A stretch of 64,000 nt of DNA from Lichenicoccus sp964247695 (lineage in GTDB: Bacteria > Pseudomonadota > Alphaproteobacteria > Acetobacterales > Acetobacteraceae): contig CAXTVI010000018.1 of NCBI GenBank assembly GCA_964247695.1, forward strand, positions 24,098 to 88,097, given 5' to 3'. Positions 1 to 8,313 of this stretch are shown here, in pieces. The notes beneath the pieces were generated by a model. The model saw only the letters and a list, made by a program, of their open reading frames with translations. It was not told the origin of the DNA and did not search any database. Made by a program: the position numbers and the translations under genes. Numbering within the stretch: position 1 is the first letter of the stretch; the number at the start of each line of letters is the position of its first letter.

Positions 1-539
1 TGCCAGAGCGGCCCGTCGCCCCACGGGATCGCGACACGCGAGAAATACAGCGCGCGCGCATGATCCGAGCCGGGCACAAAAGCACAGGCCGCCTTGACCA
101 CCGAACTTGCCTGCGCCTCCTCCTGGCTGGTGACCGGCGTCACCAGGGTCGCGATGTCGTAGGCAGGGCGTCCGTCCAGCTCCGCCCGCAGCGGACCCAG
201 CACGGCGCCGAGATCGCCGGGCGGCAGCCCGGGCAGGTCGCCCTGCAGGTTGACCACGACATCGTGCAGGCCGTCCGGGTCGAGCGCTTCGGCGGCCGCG
301 TGCACCCGGTCCGAGCCGGATGGCAGGCCGGGATCGGTCATGACCGCGACACCGCCCGCGCCGCGCACCACGTCGCGGACCTCGGCATCGCAGACCGCGA
401 CGGCGACCGGACCGATGCCGGCGCGCAGCGCCCGCTCCAGCACGTGCAGGATCATCGGCCGCCCCGCGATCAGGGCGAGCGGCTTGCCCGGCAGGCGTGT
501 GGACGCCATGCGCGCCGGGATGAGGACAAGAGGGTTCAT
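1..539 (-). CDS. kdsB: 3-deoxy-manno-octulosonate cytidylyltransferase, C-terminus cut by window edge
   Basis: KdsB activates Kdo with CTP to give CMP-Kdo for lipopolysaccharide inner-core synthesis in the cytosol. The visible 179 residues open with the nucleotidyltransferase signature IPARMASTRLPGKPL right after the start, and later show the family-type LYFSRVAIPWGDG stretch next to the window edge. The usual length is about 245-250 residues, so roughly the last third is missing. The ATG at 539 is chosen because the signature must begin within the first few residues. It is divergent from the cytochrome c gene. Family assignment is firm; the truncation is only the window boundary. Confidence 0.93.
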   Translation of the reverse strand, partial: MNPLVLIPARMASTRLPGKPLALIAGRPMILHVLERALRAGIGPVAVAVCDAEVRDVVRGAGGVAVMTDPGLPSGSDRVHAAAEALDPDGLHDVVVNLQGDLPGLPPGDLGAVLGPLRAELDGRPAYDIATLVTPVTSQEEAQASSVVKAACAFVPGSDHARALYFSRVAIPWGDGPLW

Positions 540-654
540 CGGGTGATGTGGCAGTCCGGATCGGGGGGGTGGCGCGGCCCCCGGGCGCTGGTTGCCGCCT
601 CCCGAGGCTTCACATAGGGTTCACGTCACCTTAGGAACGACCTCGACACAGCGC

Positions 655-708
655 AATCCGGGGCTCCTGGGCAGTCCGGGGCGGCTGTGAAATCCGGGGC
701 GGCTGGGA
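655..708. repeat. three 18-bp imperfect tandem repeats
   Basis: Three consecutive 18-bp units start at 655, 673 and 691. Each begins A(A/G)TCCGGGGC and continues into a G/C-rich half. The units lie between the divergent kdsB and cytochrome c genes and end 28 bp before the cytochrome start codon. They could be a regulator array or simple replication slippage; nothing in the sequence decides between these. Confidence 0.6.
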
Positions 709-735
709 TGGGCGGCAGGGGATCGAGTTCGCGGC

Positions 736-2136
736 ATGGACAGCACCGAGCTTAACAAGATCATGGCCGCGTTCCTCACCGCGGGGATCGTCTTCGGGCT
801 GGGCGGCGTGCTGGGCGGCAAGCTGATCCACTCCGAGCGTCCCGAACATCCGGCGTTCGCCATCGTCAGCGCGCTGCCCGAGGGGGTGTCCGCCGGGCCG
901 CGCGCGGTGCCGATCGCCACCCTGCTGGCGCATGCCGATCCCGCAAAGGGCCAGTCGGATGCCGCCAAGCTGTGCGGCGCCTGCCACAGCTTCAACAAAG
1001 GGGGCGCCACCATGGTGGGCCCCAACCTCTACAACATGGTGATGGCGCCGGTCGCGGAGGGTGACGGGTATGACTTCTCGTCGGGGCTGAAGGCGCACCA
1101 CGGCAAGTGGACCTTCGACGACATGAGCGCGTGGCTCAAGGATCCCAAAGGCTACGCACCCGGCACCAAGATGGCGTTTGCCGGCATCACCAACGACCAC
1201 CAGCGCGCCGACGTGATCGACTACCTGCGCACGCTGTCGGACAGCCCGCAGCCGTTGCCGCCGGTGCCCAAGGAGGCTCCTGCCGGCGCCGCTGCAGGCG
1301 CGGGTGGAGCACCTGCCGCACCTTCGTTCGCCGAGGAGGTCGGCCACGCGGATCCCAAGCTCGGCGCGGCGGCGGTCCAGCGCTCTTGCGGCGCCTGCCA
1401 CAGCTTCGACCAGGGCGGCGCCACGCTCGTCGGGCCGAACCTGTACAACGTCGTGGACCGGGCGATCGCGGCGAAGCCCGGCTACAGCTATTCGGCGGCG
1501 CTCACCGCCAAGCACGCGGCCTGGACCTACGACAACCTCAACGCCTGGCTGACCAGCCCGAGCGGCTACGCCTCCGGCACCAAGATGGGGTTCGCCGGCA
1601 TCCCGAGCGAGAAGCAGCGCGCCGCGGTGGTCGACTACCTGCGCACCCTGTCGGACAACCCGCATCCGATCCCGGCCGCAGGTGCGACGCCGGCGGCCCC
1701 TGCGGTCCCGTCGTTCGCCGAGAAGGTCGGCCATGCGGACCCCAAGCTCGGCGGCGCCGCCGCGCAACGCTATTGCGGCGCCTGCCACAGCTTCGACCAG
1801 GGCGGCGCCACGCTCGTCGGGCCGAACCTGTACAACGTCGTGGACCGGGCGATCGCGGCGAAGCCCGGCTACAGCTATTCGGCGGCGCTCACCGCCAAGC
1901 ACGCGGCCTGGACCTACGACAACCTCAACGCCTGGCTGACCAGCCCGAGCGGCTACGCCTCCGGCACCAAGATGGGGTTCGCGGGCATCCCGAGCGAGAA
2001 GCAGCGCGCCGCGGTGGTCGACTACCTGCGCACCCTTTCGCCCAACCCGCATCCGATCCCCGGCAGCGGCGCCGGCGGGGCCGACAAGCCGGGCCAGGGC
2101 GCCACGACGCAGTCGCCCGGCGCTGCGCCCAAGTAG
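736..2136 (+). CDS. membrane-anchored cytochrome c with three c-type domains
   Basis: The protein has 466 residues. An N-terminal hydrophobic segment (about residues 9-28) lacks an obvious cleavage site and probably anchors it to the inner membrane with the heme domains in the periplasm. Three CGACH heme-binding motifs occur at residues 80-84, 218-222 and 347-351, each followed by a KM(A/G)FAG loop whose Met (146, 284, 413) is the likely axial ligand. Each domain resembles the single-domain membrane cytochromes c552/CycM that carry electrons to terminal oxidases. Pro/Ala-rich linkers separate the domains. Domains 2 and 3 are nearly identical at DNA level. The exact electron partner is not deducible. 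The HisN-like gene follows 4 bp downstream. Confidence 0.9.
   Translation: MDSTELNKIMAAFLTAGIVFGLGGVLGGKLIHSERPEHPAFAIVSALPEGVSAGPRAVPIATLLAHADPAKGQSDAAKLCGACHSFNKGGATMVGPNLYNMVMAPVAEGDGYDFSSGLKAHHGKWTFDDMSAWLKDPKGYAPGTKMAFAGITNDHQRADVIDYLRTLSDSPQPLPPVPKEAPAGAAAGAGGAPAAPSFAEEVGHADPKLGAAAVQRSCGACHSFDQGGATLVGPNLYNVVDRAIAAKPGYSYSAALTAKHAAWTYDNLNAWLTSPSGYASGTKMGFAGIPSEKQRAAVVDYLRTLSDNPHPIPAAGATPAAPAVPSFAEKVGHADPKLGGAAAQRYCGACHSFDQGGATLVGPNLYNVVDRAIAAKPGYSYSAALTAKHAAWTYDNLNAWLTSPSGYASGTKMGFAGIPSEKQRAAVVDYLRTLSPNPHPIPGSGAGGADKPGQGATTQSPGAAPK
1386..1673 (+). repeat. 288-bp intragenic direct repeat, copy 1
   Basis: This segment codes for cytochrome domain 2 and matches 1773-2060 at a fixed offset of 387 bp (129 codons). 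The first 210 bp are identical, and only about four bases differ over the full 288 bp. The frame is kept. The pattern indicates a recent in-frame duplication or ongoing gene conversion of one heme domain. Confidence 0.9.
1773..2060 (+). repeat. 288-bp intragenic direct repeat, copy 2
   Basis: Second copy of the heme-domain repeat, coding for cytochrome domain 3. The differences from copy 1 are at 1983, 2037 and 2041-2042. See copy 1 at 1386-1673. Confidence 0.9.
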
Positions 2137-2140
2137 CAGC

Positions 2141-2935
2141 ATGGCCGATATTGCGCGCTGGCTGCAGGCGGCCGAGGCGGCCGCCGACGTCGCCGGCACC
2201 GTCATCCGGCCGTTCTTCAGGGCGCCGCTCGACGCCACCGACAAAGCCGATGCCAGCCCGGTCACGGTGGCCGATCGCAATGCCGAGCAGGCGATGCGCG
2301 CCGTGCTGGGCGAGCGGCTGCCCGAACACGGCGTTTCAGGCGAGGAGTTCGGGCCCGACCGGCCGGCGGCGCGCCATCGCTGGGTGCTCGACCCGATCGA
2401 CGGCACCCGCGCCTTCATCACCGGGCGGCCCAGCTTCGGCGTCCTGGTGGCGCTGCTCGAAGACGGCGTGCCGGTGCTCGGCGTGCTCGACCAGCCGGTG
2501 ACCGGAGAGCGCTGGATCGGAATCCGGGGGCAGCCGACCCGGTTCCTGCCCGGCTCCATCGGCGCCGGACGCGTCGGTGTCCGCGCCTGCGCTGCCCTGG
2601 GCGCGGCCGAGCTGTCCTGCACCTCGCCGGACATGCTGCAGGGGGCCGACCTCGCGCGCTGGACGCGGCTGCGGGCCCTGGTCAAGCGGGCCAGTTGGGG
2701 CGGCGACTGCTATGCCTACGGCCTGCTGGCGCTGGGCCAGATCGACATCATCGCCGAATGCACCATGCAGCCCTGGGACTGGGCGGCGCTTGTGCCGGTG
2801 GTCGAGGGCGCCGGCGGCCGCATGACCGACTGGCAGGGCCAGCCCCTGCGGCCGGACGGCGACGGCAGCGTGCTCGCGGTCGGCGACCCGGCGCTGCTCG
2901 GCCCTGCAGTGGATGCACTCGCCCCGCGTCCCTGA
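2141..2935 (+). CDS. hisN: histidinol-phosphatase, inositol monophosphatase family
   Basis: A 264-residue metal-dependent phosphatase of the inositol monophosphatase fold. Metal-binding features are visible in order: GEEFG at residues 67-71, DPIDGTRAF at 84-92, and WDWAALVPVVEGAGG near residue 207. The alphaproteobacterial members with this motif set are usually histidinol-phosphate phosphatases, the penultimate step of histidine synthesis. Substrate choice within the superfamily (inositol phosphate, PAP, fructose bisphosphate) cannot be read with certainty. The start lies 4 bp after the cytochrome stop, so the two are probably co-transcribed. No other his gene is in the window. Confidence 0.8.
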   Translation: MADIARWLQAAEAAADVAGTVIRPFFRAPLDATDKADASPVTVADRNAEQAMRAVLGERLPEHGVSGEEFGPDRPAARHRWVLDPIDGTRAFITGRPSFGVLVALLEDGVPVLGVLDQPVTGERWIGIRGQPTRFLPGSIGAGRVGVRACAALGAAELSCTSPDMLQGADLARWTRLRALVKRASWGGDCYAYGLLALGQIDIIAECTMQPWDWAALVPVVEGAGGRMTDWQGQPLRPDGDGSVLAVGDPALLGPAVDALAPRP

Positions 2936-2974
2936 TAGCTCTATGTGACGGCGGCATCACTCAGGGACCGACCG

Positions 2975-4222
2975 ATGACCAGCCAGCTCTCGCTTCCCAA
3001 GGATCGGATCAAGATCCTGCTGCTGGAGGGCGTGCACCAGAGCGCGATCGAGCTGCTGCGGGCCAGCGGCTACAGCGCGATCACCGCCCTGCCCGGCGCC
3101 CTGGAAGGCCAGGCGCTGCTCGATGCGGTCGAGGGCGTGCATGTGATCGGCATACGAAGCCGCACCCAGCTCAGCGAGGCGGTGTTCGCACATGCGGAGA
3201 AGCTGATCGCCGTAGGCTGCTTCTGCATCGGTACCAACCAGGTGGCGCTCGCCGCCGCACGGGCGCGCGGCATCCCGGTGTTCAACGCGCCGTTCAGCAA
3301 CACGCGCTCCGTCGCCGAGCTGGTGATGGGCGAGATCGTCATGCTGATGCGCCGCATCTTCCCTAAATCGGTCGCGGCGCATGCCGGCCTGTGGGACAAG
3401 TCCGCCGCCGATAGCTGGGAGGTGCGCGGCAAGGTGCTGGGCATCGTCGGCTATGGCAGCATCGGCAGCCAGCTCTCGGTGCTGGCGGAAGCCTTCGGCA
3501 TGCGGGTGATCTACCACGACGTGATCGACAAGCTCGGCCACGGCAATGCCAGCGCCAGCCCTACGCTCGACGCCCTGCTCGCGGAAAGCGACGTGGTCAG
3601 CATCCACACGCCGGAAACGCCGGAAACACGCGGCCTGTTCGGCGAGCGGGAGATCCGGCGGATGAAGCCCGGCAGCTTCCTGCTCAACAACGCGCGCGGC
3701 CATGTGGTCGATCTCGACGCGCTTGCCTCGGCGCTGCATGACCGGCATCTGCTGGGCGCCGCCATCGACGTGTTTCCGAGCGAGCCCCGTAGCAACAACG
3801 AGCGCTTCGAGACGCCGTTGCAGGGGTTGGACAACGTCATCCTGACGCCGCACATCGGCGGTTCGACCGCGGAGGCGCAGGATCGCATCGGCGTCGAGGT
3901 GGCACGCAAGCTGATCGGCTACAGCGATGTCGGTGCGACCCTGGGGGCGGTAAACTTCCCCGAGGTGCAGCTGCCGTCGCGGCCGCGCGGCACCCGCTTC
4001 ATGCACGTGCATCGCAACATCCCCGGCATCCTCGGCAAGATCAACGACATCTTCTCGCGCGCTGGCGTGAACATCGCCGCCCAGTATCTCGAGACCGATG
4101 CCGAGATCGGGTACGTGGTGGTGGAAGCCGACACCGACCGCGCGGATGCGGTGCAGTTGCTCGAACAGTTGCGGGGGCTGGACGGCACCGTCCGGGCTCG
4201 GCTGCTGTACCAGAGGCGGTAG
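2975..4222 (+). CDS. serA: D-3-phosphoglycerate dehydrogenase with C-terminal ACT domain
   Basis: Catalyses the first step of serine synthesis, oxidising 3-phosphoglycerate with NAD. From the ATG at 2975 the protein has 415 residues, matching the short E. coli-type enzyme (about 410). The Rossmann glycine motif GYGSIG is at 159-164. The catalytic trio Arg241 (NNARGH), Glu270 and His293 (TPHIGG) falls within one residue of the E. coli positions. Residues from about 340 form an ACT domain that in E. coli binds serine for feedback inhibition. An in-frame GTG at 2945 would add ten residues, but the ATG has an AGGGA ribosome site 7 bp upstream and is preferred. Confidence 0.95.
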   Translation: MTSQLSLPKDRIKILLLEGVHQSAIELLRASGYSAITALPGALEGQALLDAVEGVHVIGIRSRTQLSEAVFAHAEKLIAVGCFCIGTNQVALAAARARGIPVFNAPFSNTRSVAELVMGEIVMLMRRIFPKSVAAHAGLWDKSAADSWEVRGKVLGIVGYGSIGSQLSVLAEAFGMRVIYHDVIDKLGHGNASASPTLDALLAESDVVSIHTPETPETRGLFGEREIRRMKPGSFLLNNARGHVVDLDALASALHDRHLLGAAIDVFPSEPRSNNERFETPLQGLDNVILTPHIGGSTAEAQDRIGVEVARKLIGYSDVGATLGAVNFPEVQLPSRPRGTRFMHVHRNIPGILGKINDIFSRAGVNIAAQYLETDAEIGYVVVEADTDRADAVQLLEQLRGLDGTVRARLLYQRR

Positions 4223-4500
4223 CCTCGGGCACCTCTGACAGACGCAATCTTTCGCGGACGTCAGTAGCCGGGAACCACATCATCGTCACAGGGGTGCTTT
4301 CGTTCCTCCGCGCGCAATGCGGTATCTAAATGTTCCGGAGCCGGCGCTCCGGGGAAAGATGCTCTCAGCGGTAACGCAGGCGCCGGTGCCGGCGCGGCTG
4401 GGTTGCTGAGCGTGGCGGCGTCAACCGCTCCTTAAGCTCCCCGGGCGCATCATGCGCTGGCGCCGTGACCGCGGCCGCAAGCTGCAAGGTTGACCGCCCG
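4223..4500. other. intergenic region, no gene seen
   Basis: These 278 bp separate serA from the YifB gene. I see no convincing reading frame with a ribosome site, no strong hairpin with a T-run and no clear promoter boxes. The stretch around 4318-4340 is locally less GC-rich and is where a promoter for the following gene would be expected. Confidence 0.4.
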
Positions 4501-5994
4501 ATGTCGATTGCCCGCATACGCAGCTTCGCCTTTTCCGGCATCGAAGCGGTGCCGGTGGACGTCGAGGTGCAGATCTCCAGCGGGCTGCCGGCCTTCCTGA
4601 TCGTGGGCCTGGCCGACAAGGCCGTGGCCGAGGCGCGCGAGCGGGTGCGTGCGGCCCTGACCGCCATGGGCCTGTCGCTGCCGCCCAAGCGCATCCTGAT
4701 CAACCTGGCGCCTGCCGACCTGCAGAAAGAGGGCAGCCACTTCGATCTTGCGATCGCGCTCGGGGTGCTGGCGGCGATGGAGGTGCTGCCGCGTGACGAG
4801 ATCGCGGGCTACGCCGCGATGGGCGAGCTTTCGCTCGACGGGCGGGTCAATCCGGTCAATGGCGTGCTTCCGGCGGCGCTGGGCGCCAGCGCCCTCGGTC
4901 TCGGGCTGATCTGCCCGCAGCAGCAGGGCGGCGAGGCGGCATGGGGCGGCGAGATCGAGGTGCTGGCGACGCCCGACCTGCTGTCGCTGATGAACCATTT
5001 CCGGGGCACCCAGGTATTGAGCCCGCCAGTGCTGCCGGGCAGCGCGGTGTCCGCGCATGCGCTTGACCTGTGCGAGGTGAAGGGCATGGAGACCGCCAAG
5101 CGGGCGCTGGAGATCTGCGCGGCCGGCGCGCACAGCCTGATCATGGTGGGTCCGCCCGGCGCCGGCAAATCGATGCTGGCGGCCCGACTGGCCGGGCTGC
5201 TGCCGAACCTGAGCTCGTCGGAGGCGCTCGAGGTGAGTGCCATCCATAGCGTCGCCGGGCAGCTCACCGATGGCAAACTGATCAAGCGCCCGCCCTTCCG
5301 CGAGCCGCATCATTCGGCGAGCCAGGCCGCGATCATCGGCGGCGGCCCGCGCGCCAAGCCTGGCGAGGTCAGCCTGGCGCATCGCGGCGTCCTGTTCCTC
5401 GACGAGATGCCCGAGCTGCCGCGACAGTCGATGGAGGCGCTGCGGGCGCCGATGGAGACCGGCCGCACCACGATCGCGCGCGCGGCGGCGCACATCACCT
5501 ACCCCGCGCGCTTCCAGCTGGTGGCGGCGATGAACCCGTGCCGGTGCGGACATCTCGGCGACGCCAGCCGCGAGTGCGGCCGCGCGCCACGCTGCGGCGA
5601 GGAATATCTGAGCAAGATCAGCGGCCCGATGCTCGACCGAATCGATCTCTGCGTGCAGGTGCAACCGGTGCCGATCGCGGAGATTGCCCGCGCCGGCACC
5701 GGCGAGAGCACCCGGGTCGTCGCCGAGCGGGTCGAGGCGAGCCGCGAAAGACAGCATGCCCGGCAGGGTGCCGTGACGAATGCCGAGGCCGGCCTCGAAG
5801 CACTCGTGATATCGCCCGACGCACGCACCCTGGCGGAGCAGGCTGCGGAACGGCTGCACATGTCGGCGCGCGGCTTCACCCGCCTGCTCCGGGTGTCGCG
5901 TACCATCGGAGACCTGGTCGGTGTCGCAGAGGTCAGCCGCACGCATGTGGCCGAGGCGCTAGGCTACCGGCACCGTTTCGCCGGGCGCACCTGA
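4501..5994 (+). CDS. YifB/ComM family Mg-chelatase-like AAA+ ATPase
   Basis: A 497-residue cytosolic ATPase. The N-terminal Lon-protease-like fold starts with the family pattern SIARIRSFAFSGIEAVPVDV and GLPAFLIVGLADKAV. The AAA+ core follows, with Walker A GPPGAGKS at 217-224 and Walker B VLFLDEMPEL at 297-306. A C-terminal Mg-chelatase-type domain contains RGFTRLLRVSRTIGDL. ComM of this family is a helicase that promotes branch migration during natural transformation in Vibrio and Haemophilus; the role here is inferred. The ATG at 4501 begins the conserved N-terminus; an upstream GTG at 4465 adds non-conserved residues and is rejected. Confidence 0.93.
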   Translation: MSIARIRSFAFSGIEAVPVDVEVQISSGLPAFLIVGLADKAVAEARERVRAALTAMGLSLPPKRILINLAPADLQKEGSHFDLAIALGVLAAMEVLPRDEIAGYAAMGELSLDGRVNPVNGVLPAALGASALGLGLICPQQQGGEAAWGGEIEVLATPDLLSLMNHFRGTQVLSPPVLPGSAVSAHALDLCEVKGMETAKRALEICAAGAHSLIMVGPPGAGKSMLAARLAGLLPNLSSSEALEVSAIHSVAGQLTDGKLIKRPPFREPHHSASQAAIIGGGPRAKPGEVSLAHRGVLFLDEMPELPRQSMEALRAPMETGRTTIARAAAHITYPARFQLVAAMNPCRCGHLGDASRECGRAPRCGEEYLSKISGPMLDRIDLCVQVQPVPIAEIARAGTGESTRVVAERVEASRERQHARQGAVTNAEAGLEALVISPDARTLAEQAAERLHMSARGFTRLLRVSRTIGDLVGVAEVSRTHVAEALGYRHRFAGRT

Positions 5995-6077
5995 CCTCGT
6001 GGACCCTCCGATCCGGTCACCCGTTCTTGATAGGGCGCTGTCCGGAACCAAACAGGAACGCTGGCGTCCTTCTCGTC

Positions 6078-6308
6078 ATGACCACAAACAAGAACACGGT
6101 GAACGAGCAGGCGCTGCCGTCGAACACCGAAAAGGACCCGGATGATTGGGCAACCGGCGCGGAGACAATGACCGGAGCCCAGGCGTCCTACCTCAAGACC
6201 CTCTGCACGGAGGCGAACGAGGAGTTCGATCCGAGCCTTACCAAGGGCGAGGCCTCCAAGCGCATCGATGCGTTGCAGGCGGCAACCGGGCGGGGCAAGT
6301 CGCACTGA
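6078..6308 (+). CDS. DUF3072 family small protein
   Basis: A 76-residue acidic-then-basic soluble protein. The diagnostic stretch is DDWATGAETMTGAQASYLKT followed by a charged helix and LTKGEASKRIDALQ, the DUF3072 signature as I remember it. No signal peptide or membrane segment is present. Function is unknown; the family is widespread in alphaproteobacteria and actinobacteria. The ATG at 6078 gives the shortest form that keeps the domain intact. Upstream in-frame sequence overlaps the YifB gene and looks non-coding. Confidence 0.85.
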   Translation: MTTNKNTVNEQALPSNTEKDPDDWATGAETMTGAQASYLKTLCTEANEEFDPSLTKGEASKRIDALQAATGRGKSH

Positions 6309-6363
6309 CCCTGGCAGCGCTCGCGGTCGCCGCCGATCGACTGCGATGCGCGCCTAATCCGGC

Positions 6364-6395
6364 TCCGCTCCGGGCCTGGACGGACCGGGAGCGGA
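6364..6395 (+). other. inverted repeat upstream of the FecR-domain gene
   Basis: TCCGCTCC (6364-6371) pairs perfectly with GGAGCGGA (6388-6395) across a 16-nt loop. It ends 18 bp before the next start codon and is not followed by a T-run. It is therefore a poor terminator and could instead fold near the ribosome site of the following gene. Confidence 0.35.
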
Positions 6396-6413
6396 TCTAG
6401 GGCTTTCGATCCA

Positions 6414-8249
6414 ATGATGACACACAGGTTGCAGTTTCGTCTGATGGCGGCGCTGGCTGCAGCCTGCCTCCTCGGCATCCCGGCGGGCGCGTTGGCTCCA
6501 GCCCGTGCACAGGCGAACGGCGATCCTCCGGGCCGCGTCGGCAGGTTGGCACGGCTCGACGGGACCGTCAGTTCGCATGGCCCGGGAGCCACGCAATGGA
6601 CACCGGCGGTGCTGAATTTCCCGTTCAGCTCCGGCGACTCGCTCTGGACCGAGCTGCAGGCCCAGGCCGAGATCGGTCTCGGCGGCAACGCGATGACGTT
6701 GGCGGGCCATACCGAATTCGATCTCACGACGCTGGACGACCAAACCCTGGCAGCGACCGAGCCGCAAGGGGCGCTGTTCCTTGACCTCCGCGATGTCCGC
6801 CCCGGCGACACCTGGACGGTCGACACGCCGCGCGGGGCGGTGCAGATCGCGGCCAGCGGCCAGTACGAGATCCTGGCCGGCGATGCCGCGACCCCGACCC
6901 GGGTGGTGATCGTGCAGGGCGCCGCGCAATTCACAAGCGACAGCCTGGTGCTGCGCGGAGGCGCGCGACAGATGCTGGTGGCGAGCGGGACCGACACCCT
7001 GCAGGGTGACATCGAAGCGCAACCGGCGCCGGACGCCTTTCTTGCCGGCATACTCGCCCGCGGCGATAGCGCCATTCCGCCGGTGCCGCAGGCGGCGCTC
7101 GGCATGACAGGAGCGGACCAGCTCTCGGCCTACGGAAGCTGGCAGCAGAACCCGCAATATGGTGAGACCTGGTATCCGCAGGTCGATCCGGGATGGGCGC
7201 CGTACAGCGAGGGCAGCTGGTCCTATGTGGAGCCATGGGGCTGGACCTGGGTGGATGACGAGCCGTGGGGCTTCGCGCCGTTCCATTACGGGCGTTGGTT
7301 CCAGTCGGACGGCCGCTGGGGCTGGACCCCCGGCGCCGACAAGTCGTCCGGCTACGGACCCACTTATGCCCCGGCGCTGGTGGACTTCGTGGGCATCGGC
7401 GCGGCCGGCCTTGCCGCGGGTGTGCTGGCGGAATCCCTTCGATCGGGACGCGGCGATATTGGCTGGGTGCCGCTGGGTCCGCATGAGTCCTATCGCCCGG
7501 GATACCGGGCCAGCCCCGGCTATCTGGGCCGCCTCAACCGCGGGGGCGGGTGGCACCAGCCGACTTGGACCGACGGGCGAGCCCCCGGTCGCGGATTCAT
7601 GAATCGCGGTGCCATGGTGGTCGCCCCGGCGGCCGTCCTGCTGCATTCGACGCGCATCTCCGGCCCGGGACGCGCGGGGGCAGCCGACACGGTCCAGCCG
7701 CTTCAGGGAGGCCTGCCGTTGCGGCCGGTCGCGGAGACCCGGGGCCTGTCGCTGCCAGCCGCCCGGCGGATCGGGATAGCCTCCGGCCCCAGCCATCCGG
7801 CTGGCCCGGGTCCGGCCATCGGCGCGCCAGGCCTGCATTTCGGCGCAGGACCGCACGCAACGGGTGGTCCGACCGCACGCGGTGCAGCACCCGGTCCGGC
7901 CCTGCCGCGGTCGGAGCACACGGCAGCACCCGGCCCGGCGCTGGGCCGTCCGCAACCGGCACAGGCGGCTGCGGGGCGGCCGCCGCTGCCGCAGGTCCAG
8001 ACGCCGCGCACCGCAGCACCCCGACCGCCCGCGATGGGAGCGGTGCATCGACCGCCGCTTCCGGTAATCCAGCATCCCAGCCGGCCGGCGATGCCTCGAA
8101 CCGAGCCACCGCGTGCCCCGATGTCGTTCGGGCCGAGGCCCGGCATCCAGGCGCCGCGTATGGCACCGATGCAGCGTCCTTCGGCGCCTGCCGCACCGCG
8201 CGCCGCGCCGGCACCGCGCGGTGGCCGTGGCGAACCGCCGCCTCGCTGA
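6414..8249 (+). CDS. FecR-domain and DUF6600-type secreted protein
   Basis: A 611-residue exported protein. Residues 1-33 form a signal peptide (basic start, hydrophobic core, ARAQ cleavage region). Residues about 40-180 fit a FecR-type beta domain (GRLARLDGTVS..., LDLRDVRPGDTWTVDTPRG). Residues about 225-310 are a Trp/Tyr/Gly-rich DUF6600-like region with WYPQVDPGWAPYSEGSW and WGWTWVDDEPWGFAPFHYGR. From about residue 390 the chain is Pro/Ala/Arg-rich and probably disordered. It is likely envelope-located. No FecI-type sigma factor or TonB receptor is adjacent, so an iron-signalling role is not supported. Confidence 0.8.
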   Translation: MMTHRLQFRLMAALAAACLLGIPAGALAPARAQANGDPPGRVGRLARLDGTVSSHGPGATQWTPAVLNFPFSSGDSLWTELQAQAEIGLGGNAMTLAGHTEFDLTTLDDQTLAATEPQGALFLDLRDVRPGDTWTVDTPRGAVQIAASGQYEILAGDAATPTRVVIVQGAAQFTSDSLVLRGGARQMLVASGTDTLQGDIEAQPAPDAFLAGILARGDSAIPPVPQAALGMTGADQLSAYGSWQQNPQYGETWYPQVDPGWAPYSEGSWSYVEPWGWTWVDDEPWGFAPFHYGRWFQSDGRWGWTPGADKSSGYGPTYAPALVDFVGIGAAGLAAGVLAESLRSGRGDIGWVPLGPHESYRPGYRASPGYLGRLNRGGGWHQPTWTDGRAPGRGFMNRGAMVVAPAAVLLHSTRISGPGRAGAADTVQPLQGGLPLRPVAETRGLSLPAARRIGIASGPSHPAGPGPAIGAPGLHFGAGPHATGGPTARGAAPGPALPRSEHTAAPGPALGRPQPAQAAAGRPPLPQVQTPRTAAPRPPAMGAVHRPPLPVIQHPSRPAMPRTEPPRAPMSFGPRPGIQAPRMAPMQRPSAPAAPRAAPAPRGGRGEPPPR

Positions 8250-8313
8250 CGGCGCCATCGCTCGCCGAGCGGTGGATCCCGGGCTAGCCTTGCGCGAACA
8301 TGGAGGCACGTTG

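Noticed and set aside
655..708. Short repeats considered as a CRISPR array
   Set aside because: Units are directly adjacent without spacers, and there are no cas genes.
631..2685. A long minus-strand open frame opposite the cytochrome c and hisN genes
   Set aside because: It contains repeated blocks only because it mirrors the duplicated heme domains; no motif of its own.
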